From Mycolicibacter algericus DSM 45454 (GTDB lineage: Bacteria; Actinomycetota; Actinomycetes; Mycobacteriales; Mycobacteriaceae), in contig NZ_MVHC01000024.1 in NCBI RefSeq assembly GCF_002086455.1, positions 1 through 57,071 of the forward strand: a DNA stretch of 57,071 nucleotides, given 5' to 3'. Position numbers and translations under genes: made by a program. The notes under the pieces were generated by a model. That model made no database searches and had not been told where the DNA came from. It saw only the letters and a program-made list of their open reading frames with translations. Below are positions 8,966 through 17,700 of the stretch, piece after piece. Every line of letters begins with the position of its first letter. The first letter of the stretch is position 1.

Positions 8966-10473
8966 TTGGGCACCGCCAATTCTGCAGGGCTCATATCGGT
9001 CGGCAGGGTGTCATGACGTACCAGGGCGTCCTGGCGGGACAGCGTCGGGCCGTGCGCCAGCAGGCGCAACGCCACCGACGGTGCCAGTGCGGGCTCGCTG
9101 ACCAGCCCCAGCGCCTTGCGCTCATCGTCGCCGGGCACCCCGAAACGCACCCCCGAGGCGGACAGCCACCACAGCGATTCCCGCGTGGAGGCGTCTGGAT
9201 CGTTGCCGGTCACCGCGACGAAGTTGCCGTAGCCCGGACCGAAGTAGACCCGGTCGGCCTGCGGCATGTTGTTGTTATTGGTCTTCACCAGCGACACCAC
9301 CCGGTTGATCTGCTTCTGCGGCACGGGAATCGTGGGGCCGGACACCACCTGGACCCGGGCCCGGCTGTCACCACTGGACCGCTCCCACCACCAGCACGTG
9401 GACGGGTTCTCCTTCATGTCGACGACCTTGAGCGGTCCTTCCGGGTAGGCCGACAGGTCCAGCCCGGTGACCACCGGCATCTTCGCCAGCTCCGGCGGCG
9501 CCACCACCACCGGTGCGCCGCCCGCGGTCGCCCCGGCGTTCTGCAGGATGCGCGCCACCACCGACGACACCGTCTGCACGCCGTCCATGAGCACCACCGA
9601 ATACTGCTGCGGCCCAGCCAATTGCGGCGTGGTGAAGACGGTTCCAACCGGCCCGGGGGCGTTGGGGAAGGCCGGCGGGCGGCCGGCCTCCGGGACGAAC
9701 GGCACCGCCAGCTCCGGGCCGACCGGCAACGCGTCGAAGAGCGCCTGACTCATCGGCCGCGCATGCTCGACCTGTTCGGGGGTGAGGCCCAGCGGCAACA
9801 GCACCGCCCGGTCGGCGGCATCGATACGCGAGCGCCGGCCCTGCCGAACGACCCACGACTCGTCGTTGTAGCGCAGCACGACGGCGTCCGGGCCGTCGAG
9901 CACCCGGCGGCGGGAGTTGAGGTCCGGGCTGCCGTCGATCACCGTCACCGTGACCGGCGACGGCGCTCCGACCCCCTGCACGTTGGCCACGGTGTCGCAG
10001 ATCAACCACGACGACGACGACGGTGAAGTCGGCAGAATGTCCGACGGCGCGCCCGGGATACCGACCAGCGGGCCGTGCGGCTGCTCGGCGATCTGCGCCG
10101 AGCGCACTTTGTGCGGATTGTCGGCGCGACCGGCGATCAGCCGGGCCGATGCCAAATTCAGTGCCGGATATAAGGTGTCGCCGACCCGCACATACAGCGC
10201 CCCGGAGTCGCGGTCGGCGATGATGGGCGATTCGTTCAGTTGACCCGATGGGCTCAGAAACGACCACAGCAGCGCACCCAGACAGATGACCGAGGCCGCC
10301 GACACCGAGGCGACCACGGCCAGCGCTTGGCGCCGGCCGGGTTCGACTTCCATCCGAACCTGCCAGCGGGTCAACGCCATCGCGGTCCGCCGCGCCAGGA
10401 ACTGATACCCGGTCATCTGGGTACGTGTCGACAACCCCAGGCCGTAACCGGGCCCCCGCTGTTCGTCAGCCAC
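8962..10473 (-). CDS. eccB5: ESX-5 membrane component EccB5
   Basis: Single-pass core subunit of the ESX-5 complex with a large periplasmic domain. The N-terminal cytoplasmic part carries YGLGLSTRTQMTGYQFLARR, then one membrane helix (about residues 48-72) and the periplasmic R-repeat domain with PSGQLNESPIIADRDSGALY and ENPSTCWWWER. GTG 10473 is preferred over TTG 10485 because it aligns with the M. tuberculosis start (503 against 506 residues). It is the first gene of the ESX-5 cluster here and is divergent from the molybdoenzyme gene. Confidence 0.95.
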   Translation of the reverse strand: MADEQRGPGYGLGLSTRTQMTGYQFLARRTAMALTRWQVRMEVEPGRRQALAVVASVSAASVICLGALLWSFLSPSGQLNESPIIADRDSGALYVRVGDTLYPALNLASARLIAGRADNPHKVRSAQIAEQPHGPLVGIPGAPSDILPTSPSSSSWLICDTVANVQGVGAPSPVTVTVIDGSPDLNSRRRVLDGPDAVVLRYNDESWVVRQGRRSRIDAADRAVLLPLGLTPEQVEHARPMSQALFDALPVGPELAVPFVPEAGRPPAFPNAPGPVGTVFTTPQLAGPQQYSVVLMDGVQTVSSVVARILQNAGATAGGAPVVVAPPELAKMPVVTGLDLSAYPEGPLKVVDMKENPSTCWWWERSSGDSRARVQVVSGPTIPVPQKQINRVVSLVKTNNNNMPQADRVYFGPGYGNFVAVTGNDPDASTRESLWWLSASGVRFGVPGDDERKALGLVSEPALAPSVALRLLAHGPTLSRQDALVRHDTLPTDMSPAELAVPK

Positions 10474-10951
10474 GGTGCGCCCCAACCCCCGCCGATCGGA
10501 CTGGCCGGCTACGACGCCGTTCCGGTGCCATATTGGTCGTCATCTACCCCTGCCTGATCACAAGTTTCTCCACTGCGCATGCTAGCCGTGTTGCGCAGCG
10601 ACCGCCCCCCGCGCAGATTGCAATCCGGCAGCGATGGCGAATTCGGGTCCGCGATTCTGACTCGGATTATGAGCGCGTCAGGTGAACGGTCAGTTACGCG
10701 CGAGATACACCTGAGCGCAACGGCGCGCCGCCCGGCCGGAACCCGGATCCGCTCCCGGAAAAAATCGTGCCGATCGAAAGCCGCCGACTCGGGAATCCGG
10801 GCCGGTGACGGGCTCGCGGGTCAAAACCGCATCCGCGGCCGCGACCCGCGCCCCGCGGGACGTATCTGCAGGTCCGAGGTTGCTGCTAAGAACCTGTGCA
10901 TTTGGTGTCAGAGCGGCGGCCCACGACGCCGACGGTTGTACTGTCGCGGGC
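10474..10951. other. Intergenic region between eccB5 and molybdoenzyme genes
   Basis: This 478-base divergent region has no convincing coding frame; the frames that run through it lack conserved content. It should contain the ESX-5 promoter on the minus strand and a leaderless promoter on the plus strand at its right end. Confidence 0.5.
10939..10944 (+). promoter_or_regulatory. -10 box of a leaderless promoter (molybdoenzyme 1)
   Basis: TACTGT fits TANNNT and ends seven bases before GTG 10952, placing transcription start at the start codon. No clear -35 element is seen. Confidence 0.4.
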
Positions 10952-12841
10952 GTGACGACGATCGACGGACAGGGCGCTGAGGGCCAGCTCGACCCTCGGG
11001 GGCCGGCCACTTCACCAGCGACGGAAGAGACCACTCACCGCGTGAACTACCCCACCGACGTCGTGGACGTCGAGCTGGAGCTGGAGCAGGGCTACCGCAC
11101 CGAGATTCACAAGAATCACGACGACACCGTCGACGTCGAGACATACGGGGGCGGTTTCGACCTGTCCCGGCGGGCGATCGCCCCGCACCTGCGGATCGGC
11201 CGCGACAGGTGGTTGAACCTGTTGTGGCTGATTCCGATCGGCTTCGTCGGGCTGCTCGCGGCGATCGCGGCCGGCAAGGGTATCCGCAACATCCCCGGCG
11301 TGGAGGAGTTCATCGCCGAATACCCCGGCAGCATGCCGTCGACGAAGGTCGAAAGCGGGCTGCCCGCGTGGCTCGGCTGGACGCACTTTTTCAACCTGTT
11401 CATGATGATGTTCATCATCCGGTCCGGAATCCAAATTCTCTGCGACCACCCGCGGCTGTACTTCAGCCGCAACTCGACGCCCGGTAAAGACGAATGGCTG
11501 CGGGTGGGCCCCCCGGTCCCGGACGACCCGTACTGGACGGCCAACGCCGACACCGTCGCGCTGCCGCGGCACTTCGGGCTGCCGGGCTTCCGGCATTCGA
11601 TCGGGCTGGCCCGCTGGTGGCACCTGGGCCTGGACGTGCTGTGGCTGCTCAACGGCGCGGTGTTCTACGTCCTGCTGTTCAGCACCGACCAATGGCGCCG
11701 GATCATCCCCACCAGCTGGGACGTCTTCCCGCACGCCGCTTCGGTGATGATCCAGTACATGTCGTTGAACTGGCCCGACGACCATACCTGGACCAACTAC
11801 AACGCGCTGCAGCTGATCTCCTACTTCGTCACGGTGTTCGTCGCCGCCCCGGCCGCGGTGATCACCGGCCTGGGCATGTCGCCGGCGCTGTCCCAGCGCC
11901 TCGGGCTGATCAGCAAGCACCTGCGGCTCAACATCCAGGTGGCACGCTCACTGCACTTCTTGGTGCTGGTCTACTTCCTGATGTTCATCCTGGTCCACGT
12001 CACGATGGTGTTCGCCACCGACGCGTTCGACAATCTCAACCACATGTTCGCCGCGCGCGGTTGTGTCGAAGGCGCCGAGCCGGGATGCCACAGCGCCACG
12101 GGCTTCTATGTCTTCTGCGCGGCCGCCGCGGTGTGCATCGTCGCCTGGTTCGCCGCGACCCCGCTCACGATCAAATACCCGCGGGTGGTGCAGAAGGTGG
12201 GCTTCGCCCTGATCGGGCCCTTCCAGCGTTCGCTGGAGAAGCTCAACCCCAAGCCCGGCACCTTCACCGAGGACGACATCTCGCCGTTCCACTGGCGCAA
12301 CGGTCGGCTGCCCGAGACCGTCGAGTACAAGGAGCACGAGGCCAGCGACTTCAAGGACTGGCGGCTCAAGGTGTACGGGTTGGTCGAGAACCCGATGGAA
12401 TTCAGCCTGGAAGACCTCAAGGCGCTGCCCTACCACGACCAGATCACCCAACACTTCTGCGTGCAGGCCTGGTCCGGGGTGGCCAAGTGGGGTGGCGTGC
12501 AGATGTCGACGATCATGGAGATCGTCAAGCCACTACCCGAGGCGAAATGGGTGGTGTTCTACTCGATGGGCCTGGGCGCCACCGGCGGTATCTACTACAA
12601 CGCGCACCCGGTGGACCAGATGTGGCATCACATGTCGATGCTCGCCTACAACATGAACGACGAGCCGCTGCCCTACATGCACGGTCGCCCGCTGCGGCTG
12701 CGCAACGAGTTGCAGCACGGCTACAAGCTGGTCAAGTGGATCAAGGGCATCGAGTTCGTGGCGTCCTACAAGGAGATCGGCAGCGGTCACGGCGGCTACA
12801 GCGAAGACCACAAGTTCTTCGGTCGCCACCAGACGATCTGA
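10952..12841 (+). CDS. Membrane molybdopterin oxidoreductase with b561-like domain (copy 1)
   Basis: 629 residues from GTG 10952. The N-terminal half has about five membrane helices of cytochrome b561/formate-dehydrogenase-gamma type, with histidines in HFFNLF, RHSIGLARWWHLG and SLHFLVLVYFLMFILVHV that could bind haem. The C-terminal part is a sulfite-oxidase-type molybdopterin domain (about residues 460-629). Its probable molybdenum ligand is Cys503 in QHFCVQAWSGVAKWGG. The chain looks like an oxidoreductase that passes electrons through its own membrane anchor; the substrate is unknown. The upstream extension of the frame to 10805 is not conserved in the second copy. It is followed by a strong hairpin terminator and by a paralogue, so the two are probably transcribed separately. 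Confidence 0.8.
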   Translation: MTTIDGQGAEGQLDPRGPATSPATEETTHRVNYPTDVVDVELELEQGYRTEIHKNHDDTVDVETYGGGFDLSRRAIAPHLRIGRDRWLNLLWLIPIGFVGLLAAIAAGKGIRNIPGVEEFIAEYPGSMPSTKVESGLPAWLGWTHFFNLFMMMFIIRSGIQILCDHPRLYFSRNSTPGKDEWLRVGPPVPDDPYWTANADTVALPRHFGLPGFRHSIGLARWWHLGLDVLWLLNGAVFYVLLFSTDQWRRIIPTSWDVFPHAASVMIQYMSLNWPDDHTWTNYNALQLISYFVTVFVAAPAAVITGLGMSPALSQRLGLISKHLRLNIQVARSLHFLVLVYFLMFILVHVTMVFATDAFDNLNHMFAARGCVEGAEPGCHSATGFYVFCAAAAVCIVAWFAATPLTIKYPRVVQKVGFALIGPFQRSLEKLNPKPGTFTEDDISPFHWRNGRLPETVEYKEHEASDFKDWRLKVYGLVENPMEFSLEDLKALPYHDQITQHFCVQAWSGVAKWGGVQMSTIMEIVKPLPEAKWVVFYSMGLGATGGIYYNAHPVDQMWHHMSMLAYNMNDEPLPYMHGRPLRLRNELQHGYKLVKWIKGIEFVASYKEIGSGHGGYSEDHKFFGRHQTI

Positions 12842-12859
12842 CACTCGCTGTAAGCAGTG

Positions 12860-12885
12860 AGGGCCGGCCTGACTAGGCCGGCCCT
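12860..12885 (+). terminator. Intrinsic terminator after molybdoenzyme 1
   Basis: Perfect 11-base stem (AGGGCCGGCCT / AGGCCGGCCCT) with a four-base loop and TTCTG after it, starting 19 bases past the stop codon. Confidence 0.75.
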
Positions 12886-13024
12886 TTCTGCGTTTCGCGC
12901 CGGGCGGCCCGGTGCGCTCAGGGACCCGGCACCGAATGTCCATGAAGCTCGCAGCCACGCCCCCTAATATTCCGCATGTTAATGCTTTTTATTACGGGGA
13001 TGCAGACGGGCGAGGAATCGGGTC

Positions 13025-14785
13025 ATGGCAGACGTTGACGACAACCACCGCACCGGTCGCACGGCACTGGTGAGCCACCGCGACGAGCTCACACCGGCAC
13101 ACCACGTCGTCGACCACGAGACCTGGGCGGGCGGCCTGGGCGAGAAGATGGCCACCGCTCCGCGGCTGCGCGTCGGCCGAAACCGATGGTTCAACCTATT
13201 GTGGTTGCTCCCAATTGGTTTCGCGGCACTGGTTATCGCTGTCGCGGTGGCGAGGTACCTGGTGGGTTTCCCGGCGGTCGGCGCCTTCGTCCACCGTTAC
13301 CCCGGTACCCTCGCGACCGGCGGAGCCGCGGGAATACCCGCCTGGGCCGGCTGGCAGCATTTCTTCAATCTTTTCCTGATGACGTTCATCGTCCGGTCGG
13401 GCATCCAGATCCTGGCCGACCATCCGCGGTTGTACTTCAGCCGCAACGCCACCCCGGACACCGATGAGTGGTTCCGCATCGCCGGGCCGGTCCCGAAGGA
13501 CCCGATGTGGACGGCCAAACAAGACTCGGTGGGCCTGCCCGACCAACTCGGCCTGCCCGGGATCCGCCACGCCATCGGGCTGGCCCGCTGGTGGCATCTC
13601 GGCGCGGACGTGTTGTGGCTGGCCAACGGTGCGGTGTTCTACGCGCTGCTGTTCACCACCGGGCATTGGCGCCACCTCGTGCCGACCAGTTGGGCCGTCT
13701 TCCCCGACGCGTTGTCGGTGGGCATCCAGTACCTGTCGCTGGACTGGCCCGACGACAACGGCTGGGTGGCCTACAACGGCCTGCAGCAGCTCGCGTACTT
13801 CACCACCGTGTTCATCGCCGCGCCGGCAGCTGTGATCACCGGGATCGGGATGAGCCCAGCGGTGTCCATGCGGCTGACGCGCATCAGCAAGCGGCTGAGC
13901 ATCCAGCTGGCCCGTTCGCTGCATTTCTTGGTGATGGCCTACTTCCTGGTGTTCATCCTGGTGCATGTGACGTTGGTGTTCGCCACCGATGCGGTGCGCA
14001 ACTTCAACCACATGTTCGCCGCTCGGGACGGTTCCGGTCTCGCCGGTTTCTGGGTCTTCGCCGTGGCGATGGCGGTGACCGCCCTTGCCTGGGTGTGGGC
14101 AACCCCGTTCACCTACCGGCATCCGCGGGTGGTGCAGCGGGTCGGCTACGCACTGATCGGCCCGCTGCAGCGACTGTTCGAGCACGTCAACCCCGAACCC
14201 GGCGGTTTCACCGAGGAACACATCTCCCCGCACTTCTGGCACAACGGCACCTACCCCGAAACCGTCGAGTACAAGGAGATGTTCGCCGGGGATTTCGCCG
14301 ACTGGCGGCTGCACGTCTACGGATTGGTGGAGCACCCGAGGGATTTCTCGCTGGACGAACTGAAGACCCTGCCCTACCACGAGCAGATCACCCAGCACTT
14401 CTGCATCCAGGGGTGGTCGGGGGTGGCCAAGTGGGGCGGCGTGGCGATGAAGACCGTCCTCGACATCGTCAGACCACTGCCGGAGGCCAAGTGGGTGGTG
14501 TTCTATTCCATGGCGCCCGGTTCCGAGGGCGGGCTTTACTACGACGCCCACGCCATCGAGCAGATGGAGCACCACCTGACGATGCTGGCGTACCGAATGA
14601 ACGACGAACCGCTCAGCTACGGCCACGGAGCGCCGCTGCGGCTACGTAACGAATTGCAGCACGGCTTCAAAATGGTCAAGTGGCTCAAGGGGATCGAGTT
14701 CGTCGAGCACTTCCGCGAGGTCGGCGGCGGCTACGGCGGCTACAACGAGGATCACGAGTTCTTCGGCTACCGGCAGACGCTGTAA
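13025..14785 (+). CDS. Membrane molybdopterin oxidoreductase with b561-like domain (copy 2)
   Basis: 586-residue paralogue of the preceding gene with the same order: short hydrophilic N-terminus, b561-like helices, and C-terminal sulfite-oxidase-type domain with Cys460 in QHFCIQGWSGVAKWGG. Blocks such as LARWWHLG, NGAVFYALLF and PEAKWVVFYSM are shared with copy 1. It differs by lacking a roughly 15-residue loop with two cysteines (CVEGAEPGC) that copy 1 has between helices, and by a shorter N-terminus. GAGGAA lies eight bases before the ATG. The pair arose by tandem duplication and has diverged, so different substrates or conditions are likely (inference). Confidence 0.8.
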   Translation: MADVDDNHRTGRTALVSHRDELTPAHHVVDHETWAGGLGEKMATAPRLRVGRNRWFNLLWLLPIGFAALVIAVAVARYLVGFPAVGAFVHRYPGTLATGGAAGIPAWAGWQHFFNLFLMTFIVRSGIQILADHPRLYFSRNATPDTDEWFRIAGPVPKDPMWTAKQDSVGLPDQLGLPGIRHAIGLARWWHLGADVLWLANGAVFYALLFTTGHWRHLVPTSWAVFPDALSVGIQYLSLDWPDDNGWVAYNGLQQLAYFTTVFIAAPAAVITGIGMSPAVSMRLTRISKRLSIQLARSLHFLVMAYFLVFILVHVTLVFATDAVRNFNHMFAARDGSGLAGFWVFAVAMAVTALAWVWATPFTYRHPRVVQRVGYALIGPLQRLFEHVNPEPGGFTEEHISPHFWHNGTYPETVEYKEMFAGDFADWRLHVYGLVEHPRDFSLDELKTLPYHEQITQHFCIQGWSGVAKWGGVAMKTVLDIVRPLPEAKWVVFYSMAPGSEGGLYYDAHAIEQMEHHLTMLAYRMNDEPLSYGHGAPLRLRNELQHGFKMVKWLKGIEFVEHFREVGGGYGGYNEDHEFFGYRQTL

Positions 14786-14845
14786 CCCGCGCGTCGGCCG
14801 GGCCGTCGTAGGGTAGATCCAGTCAACCGAGCGACGGGAGCAGCC

Positions 14846-15247
14846 ATGCGGAATCGCGGTATCGGAAAGTCAGTCCTGTCGGTGGTGGTGGCAGGGATCG
14901 CGGTGGGCGCGGTGGCGACCGCCTGCGGTGACTGCGAGAACGATTCAGACGACGGGGGCTACGGCGAGGTCACCACCGCGCCCAGCGCTCCGCTGGCCCC
15001 GATGACACCGATTGCCCCCGACGAAGCCGTGCCGGAACAGACCGTCGTCCCGGAGGCCCCGCTGACCAGTGCGGCACCTGCCGTCGAGCACCCCGCGCCG
15101 CAGGGCGGGGCGACGCCCGCACCCGCGCCGGCGGCACCCCGGGTTCCGTCAGCGCCTGCCGTTCCCGCCATCCCCGCCATTCCCGCCATTCCCGCCATTC
15201 CGGCGATCCCGGCGATTCCTGCCATCCCCGCGATACCCCACCCGTAG
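14846..15247 (+). CDS. Small exported Pro/Ala-rich protein with PAI repeats
   Basis: 133 residues beginning at ATG 14846 with GGGAG upstream. The N-terminus is an export signal (about residues 1-27) ending in VATAC, which could be a weak lipobox with Cys27 lipidated, although the -3 residue is not the usual Leu. The rest is a Pro/Ala/Thr-rich linker ending in eight to nine tandem PAI units and HP. Such tails are typical of surface-exposed or wall-spanning segments in mycobacteria. No enzymatic domain is seen. No family was recognised. Confidence 0.65.
   Translation: MRNRGIGKSVLSVVVAGIAVGAVATACGDCENDSDDGGYGEVTTAPSAPLAPMTPIAPDEAVPEQTVVPEAPLTSAAPAVEHPAPQGGATPAPAPAAPRVPSAPAVPAIPAIPAIPAIPAIPAIPAIPAIPHP
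15177..15236 (+). repeat. Nine-base tandem repeat encoding Pro-Ala-Ile
   Basis: About seven to eight imperfect copies of a CCCGCCATT-type unit with third-position variation, in frame within the preceding gene. Unit number could vary between strains. Confidence 0.7.
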
Positions 15248-15281
15248 CCAGGGGCGGGCCGGCCCGGCCCTCGGCGCCCGG

Positions 15282-15845
15282 TCAGACGCCCGTCCAGGCC
15301 GAGTCCAGCCGCTCGGCGACGTCGATGACCTGTGCTTGCTGCGACTGCGGGCTCTCGATCTCGTCGGCGACATAGCTGGCGATGAACCGTCGGATCTCCC
15401 CGTCGACCCCGGCGAAGATCCGCAGCAGCTCACCTCGGATGGACGTCGACGACACCTCCACGGTGATGTCGGACGGCCGCGGTTTCGGTACGTCGATGAT
15501 CAGCAGCAACGGTTCGGCGGCTCGAGCCGTGGCCCGCAGCGCGATGTCACCGGCCACGGTGAACCGCTGCTTGTCCAGGCGCAGGTCGATGAGCAGGTCG
15601 ATCACCAGCGGAATGTGGATGGCGAACGTGAGCAGATCACCCAGGCCGCGAGCCACCCGGGGCTGTTGGATCCGCACCTTCGCGCTGACCCGGGCGATCC
15701 CGCCCGGCCCCTGCCGCATCGGGGGCATCTCGAACTCATCACCGGCGATCGCGGCGAACGCAGCTGCCACGCGCTCTTCGGTGACCGCGATCTCGAAGAA
15801 CTTCCGCCCGAACTCTTCATAAGTCAGGTAGCTGAGGTTCTGCAT
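15282..15845 (-). CDS. Conserved mycobacterial protein of unknown function
   Basis: 187 residues from ATG 15845; the frame is open further upstream but becomes Arg-rich and unlikely. The sequence is hydrophilic at both ends (NLSYLTYEEFGRKFFEIAV; IRRFIASYVADEIESP) with a middle of alternating beta-type segments (IHIPLVIDLLIDLRLDKQRF, PLLLIIDVPKPRPSDITVEV). It has no signal peptide or transmembrane helix. It resembles a family of conserved hypothetical proteins widespread in mycobacteria; the function is not known to me. It is convergent with the preceding exported protein. Confidence 0.7.
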   Translation of the reverse strand: MQNLSYLTYEEFGRKFFEIAVTEERVAAAFAAIAGDEFEMPPMRQGPGGIARVSAKVRIQQPRVARGLGDLLTFAIHIPLVIDLLIDLRLDKQRFTVAGDIALRATARAAEPLLLIIDVPKPRPSDITVEVSSTSIRGELLRIFAGVDGEIRRFIASYVADEIESPQSQQAQVIDVAERLDSAWTGV

Positions 15846-16480
15846 AGCTTGATACCGTCTCACGTCCACATCGGCAACGGCCGCTGATCGGCGTGCGCGT
15901 CGCCATCTTCTCACCCGGGCGCCCCGCGGCGCGCACGGAACCAGGCCGGCGCGCCGATGTCGGTCGGGGGGGCGGCGGGCCGTCGCCGGAGCGGCTCGGA
16001 TCAGCATCGCGCCGGCGGGCGCCGGCAGCCCGGGATTCCCGCTCTGGCGGGTTCAGCTCCGCCGGCCGGCCGTGATCTCCACGACGACGGCTCAAGCCAA
16101 GCACCGTGCGGCGCCGACCGGCCGTCGTTTCAAAATTCATTGAATAGTGCGAAATGACAAACCGTTTCACTGACACGGCACGCCGGGCGACCGATACACT
16201 TTGCGCGGCAGACCTTCTCACCGATACCGCCGGTACCACTGACCCAGTTCACCCGTCCACCAGCAAAATTCGTCGAACAATTTGAATTAACGCTGCCACC
16301 AACCACTCTCGGCGGGCCCGCTACACCGCATCTACCAGCACTTCAACGTCGAAATCCGGTCTGCGCGGCATATTTTCACCCCGCTACCTGGTGTTTTATG
16401 TTGTGGCGTAATGCCTAACAACTTCAACGTCAAACGTGATGCCTGCCACAGATTTTGGTCCGCTCAGTTAGCCATTGTTA
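15846..16480. other. Gene-free, relatively AT-richer intergenic stretch
   Basis: About 635 bases without a supported gene. The left part is GC-rich; 16120-16480 is noticeably more AT-rich than the surroundings. A 76-residue frame at 16411 overlaps the next gene out of frame and is rejected. Regulatory sequence for the divergent neighbours is likely, but no specific site was recognised. Confidence 0.4.
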
Positions 16481-17137
16481 ATGTGCCTGGTCATGTTTGG
16501 TCTCGAAGCGCTGATGGCGCTCATCCAGCAGGTTTCGGGCACGCCGTACATCACCGGTGGGGACAGCCCCGCTGGGACGGACTGCTCGGGACTGGCGTCG
16601 TGGGTGTCGAACGTCGCCACCGGCCGGCCGGCCTTCGGTGACCGGTTTCACACCGCCAACGAGGAGTCGGCTCTGCTGGCGCGCGGCTTCCAGTACGGCA
16701 CCGCGCCGGGTGCACTGGTGGTGGGCTGGAACAGGAGCCACACCGCGGTGACGCTGCCCGACGGCACTCCGGTGTCCAGCGGCGAGCGGGGCGGCGTGAA
16801 GATCGGTGGTGGCGGCGCCTACCAGCCGCAGTTCACCCACCACATGTACCTGCCGATGCCTACCGAGGCACCCGCCGACGAAGCGGCGCCGGTGCTGTTC
16901 GCCGCCATGATGGAGCCGGCTCCCGCGCCCGAGCCGGCCGCCGAGCCGATGGGCATGGACATGGCCCCGCCGTTGGACGCACCGCCGCCGTTCGAGGCAC
17001 CGCCCCCGTTCGAGGCACCGCCGCCCTTCCAGGCCCCGCCTGGCGAGGCGCCGCCGATGGACGCCCCAGCGTTCGACGAGCCGCCGACCGAGCCCGGCCC
17101 GGAGCCAATCGAACGCGACGCGCCGCCGCAGCCTTAA
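16481..17137 (+). CDS. NlpC/P60-like cell-wall hydrolase with Pro-rich tail
   Basis: The N-terminal half (about residues 8-125) matches a mycobacterial NlpC/P60-like peptidase module also found in phage tape-measure and tail proteins. The nucleophile Cys is in TDCSGLASW and the His in SHTAV, followed by GGGGAYQPQFTHHMYLPM. The C-terminal 90 residues are Pro/Ala/Glu-rich with three PPPF(E/Q)AP repeats. There is no classical signal peptide, and start choice is uncertain (TTG 16475, ATG 16481 or ATG 16493). Its stop codon overlaps the stop of the convergent methyltransferase gene at a shared TTAA. Muralytic activity is inferred from the motif only. Confidence 0.7.
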   Translation: MCLVMFGLEALMALIQQVSGTPYITGGDSPAGTDCSGLASWVSNVATGRPAFGDRFHTANEESALLARGFQYGTAPGALVVGWNRSHTAVTLPDGTPVSSGERGGVKIGGGGAYQPQFTHHMYLPMPTEAPADEAAPVLFAAMMEPAPAPEPAAEPMGMDMAPPLDAPPPFEAPPPFEAPPPFQAPPGEAPPMDAPAFDEPPTEPGPEPIERDAPPQP

Positions 17138-17697
17138 CCCGCGCCGTCGATCCGGCGTCGCGCCAGCAACCACGCCAGCCCCTGCCCTTCGCCGGCCGCG
17201 ATCACCTCGAGACCGGCAAATGCCTCGCGGAGCTCACCGGGCGCGGCACGGAACCGCCCGGCGACGCTGCCGACCTGGCTGAGCGCGGTCACGGCCAGCA
17301 GCCCGCCCGGTGTCAGCCGCTCCAGCATCGGTGCATCCAGCCGGCGGTCGCGGAACCGGGCGCAGTAGATCACGTCAGCCGGCGGCCCGTCGGGCAGCCC
17401 ACCGTCGAGGTCCACGACCTCGAAGCGGCATCGGTCGCCGACGCCGCTGCCTGCCGCCAGGGCGCGCGCCTGCTCGATCGCAACCGGGGAGACGTCGAAG
17501 CCCCGCACCTGTAGCCCCCTGCGGGCGAGCCAGACGGCAGCGGTCCCCTGCCCGCAGGCGACGTCAACCGCATGGCCCGCGGTCGGGAACTCGTGGCGGA
17601 ACGCCGTGAAGACCGCTGCCGGGCCGAGCGCGTCCGGCGAGGGCAGATCCCGGTCCGCGTATTTCGCATCCCAGCGGGTCCGGTCATCGTCGCTCAC
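17134..17697 (-). CDS. Class I SAM-dependent methyltransferase
   Basis: 187 residues. SAM-binding motif I is VDVACGQGTAAVWLA and motif II the acidic loop GFDVSPVAIEQA, followed by a post-I VVDLDGG stretch. The TRWDAKYADRDLPSPDA opening is like small thiopurine/tellurite-type methyltransferases. GTG 17697 is preferred to the longer frame (to 17757) because a TATCGT box ends seven bases upstream, indicating a leaderless mRNA. It is divergent from the small membrane-protein gene, whose start is only four bases away. The substrate is unknown. Confidence 0.8.
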   Translation of the reverse strand: MSDDDRTRWDAKYADRDLPSPDALGPAAVFTAFRHEFPTAGHAVDVACGQGTAAVWLARRGLQVRGFDVSPVAIEQARALAAGSGVGDRCRFEVVDLDGGLPDGPPADVIYCARFRDRRLDAPMLERLTPGGLLAVTALSQVGSVAGRFRAAPGELREAFAGLEVIAAGEGQGLAWLLARRRIDGAG

Positions 17698-17700
17698 TCG

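Noticed and set aside
2376..10473. Assignment of the secretion locus to ESX-2 or ESX-3
   Set aside because: EsxM/EsxN, EspG5, EccB5 and EccD5 sequences match ESX-5 almost residue for residue; EccC is too long for ESX-3.
16411..16641. Small 76-residue frame in the gap before the NlpC/P60-like gene
   Set aside because: It overlaps the better supported gene out of frame and has no conserved content.
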